Part shown: piece by piece, positions 63,602 through 64,000 of the stretch | Position numbering within the stretch: position 1 is the stretch's first letter | Layout: every line of letters begins with the position of its first letter | DNA from: Culex pipiens pallens | Lineage: Eukaryota; Arthropoda; Insecta; Diptera; Culicidae | Direction: 5' to 3' | DNA: 64,000 nucleotides | Assembly: GCF_016801865.2 (NCBI RefSeq) | Contig: NC_068938.1 | Span: forward strand, 117,330,615 to 117,394,614 | Program-made: the position numbers and the translations under genes | The notes under the pieces: generated by a model | Seen by the model: the letters and a program-made list of their open reading frames with translations, nothing else | What the model was told of the DNA's origin: nothing | The model's database searches: none

Positions 63602-64000
63602 TTCCATCAATATTATGAATTTTAATGCTCGCTCTTTAAAAGCGAAAGAAAATGAATTTTTCAACTTTTTACGAGTTCATAACGTGCATGTTGCTGTTAT
63701 AACCGAAACATTTTTAAAAACTGGCACTTATTTGAAAAGTGATCCAGATTATAAAGTTATAACTAATAACCGAATGAATCGAAATGGCGGTGGAGTTGCA
63801 ATAGTTATCCACCGTAGTATGACTTATAGCACGTTACGTGACTTTAAGTTAAAAGTTATTGAAAGTTTGGGCATTGAACTTGAAACTTCTTTTGGGAAAA
63901 TTATGATTGCAGCTGCATATTTGCCTTTCCAATGCACTGGGGAAAATAAAAATTATTTCAAAGGGGATTTGAATAAACTTACTCGGCATAGATCTCGATT
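63588..64000 (+). CDS. Jockey ORF2, endonuclease N-terminus (partial)
   Basis: ATGGATCTAAGTAA overlaps the last codons of ORF1, the usual Jockey arrangement. 137 codons are open to the window end: MNFNARSLKAKENEF, VAVITETFLKTGTYLKSDPD, GGGVAIVIHRSMTYSTLRD, AAAYLPFQCTGENKN, the start of an apurinic-type endonuclease. Unlike copy A, the 14 bases after GAATTTTAA are present and the frame is intact. Confidence 0.92.
   Translation, partial: MDLSNSINIMNFNARSLKAKENEFFNFLRVHNVHVAVITETFLKTGTYLKSDPDYKVITNNRMNRNGGGVAIVIHRSMTYSTLRDFKLKVIESLGIELETSFGKIMIAAAYLPFQCTGENKNYFKGDLNKLTRHRSR

Larger units (their letters stand above)
61985..64000 (+). mobile_element. Jockey-type LINE, copy B (5' part, runs off window)
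   Basis: Begins CAGTGTCTTGCGAACC after an A run. The 5' UTR of about 220 bp is followed by an intact ORF1 and the open start of ORF2. It is the unoccupied counterpart of copy A at the TA insertion site (62044-62045). Confidence 0.88.

Overview
This is a eukaryotic window, almost certainly from a mosquito and most likely Culex. The evidence is a SINE with two tRNA-like halves of the Twin type known from Culex pipiens, BEL, Ty3/gypsy, Jockey and CR1-like retrotransposons, many short TA- and hAT-type miniature elements, and short GT-AG introns. Family names come from reading the translated sequence and from memory; no database search was possible.

The only host gene I can support is a THADA (thyroid adenoma-associated, DUF2428) homologue on the + strand. 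Six consecutive exons lie between 26186 and 36652 and join in frame, giving about 848 codons from the middle to near the end of the protein. Both termini are missing. They probably lie outside the window, so the 26 kb before and 27 kb after these exons are best read as transposon-filled introns. Three introns inside the block are only 74-97 bp; the other two are 2.8 and 4.9 kb and hold miniature elements.

Layout. 1-12106: a degenerate SINE, then an 11.2 kb element with about 1.1 kb terminal inverted repeats built from a degenerate GGCAGAAT motif. Inside it are miniature elements, an intact BEL retrotransposon (3532-9784, - strand, LTRs differing at 3 of 318 positions) and a 153 bp satellite. 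12107-18400: a TA-target miniature element, a short retroposon with a 24 bp target duplication, and a 1.58 kb retroposon encoding only a WW-domain plus zinc-knuckle protein (16803-18383). 18400-26185: SINEs, small inverted-repeat elements, a 3.1 kb segment bounded by inverted repeats, and gene-like fragments I could not name. 26186-36652: THADA exons, with a 1.2 kb palindromic element and three hAT-like elements in introns.

37920-44500: a Jockey copy broken by two DNA elements and several deletions. 44529-46540: two satellites (164 and 153 bp). 47136-47720: a nine-base microsatellite. 48970-53217: a CR1-like element with one frameshift. 53220-54464: a second palindromic element. 54541-55005: a decayed Mi-2/CHD fragment. 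55934-61857: a gypsy element (mdg1/412-like) with a canonical -1 slippery heptamer between gag and pol, cut off at its 3' end. 61985-64000: a nearly undamaged Jockey copy running off the window.

The copies inform each other. The intact Jockey at 61985 shows exactly where each insertion and deletion in the 37920 copy occurred, and the small element at 22933-23060 gives the empty site both for BEL and for the 232 bp element at 2876.
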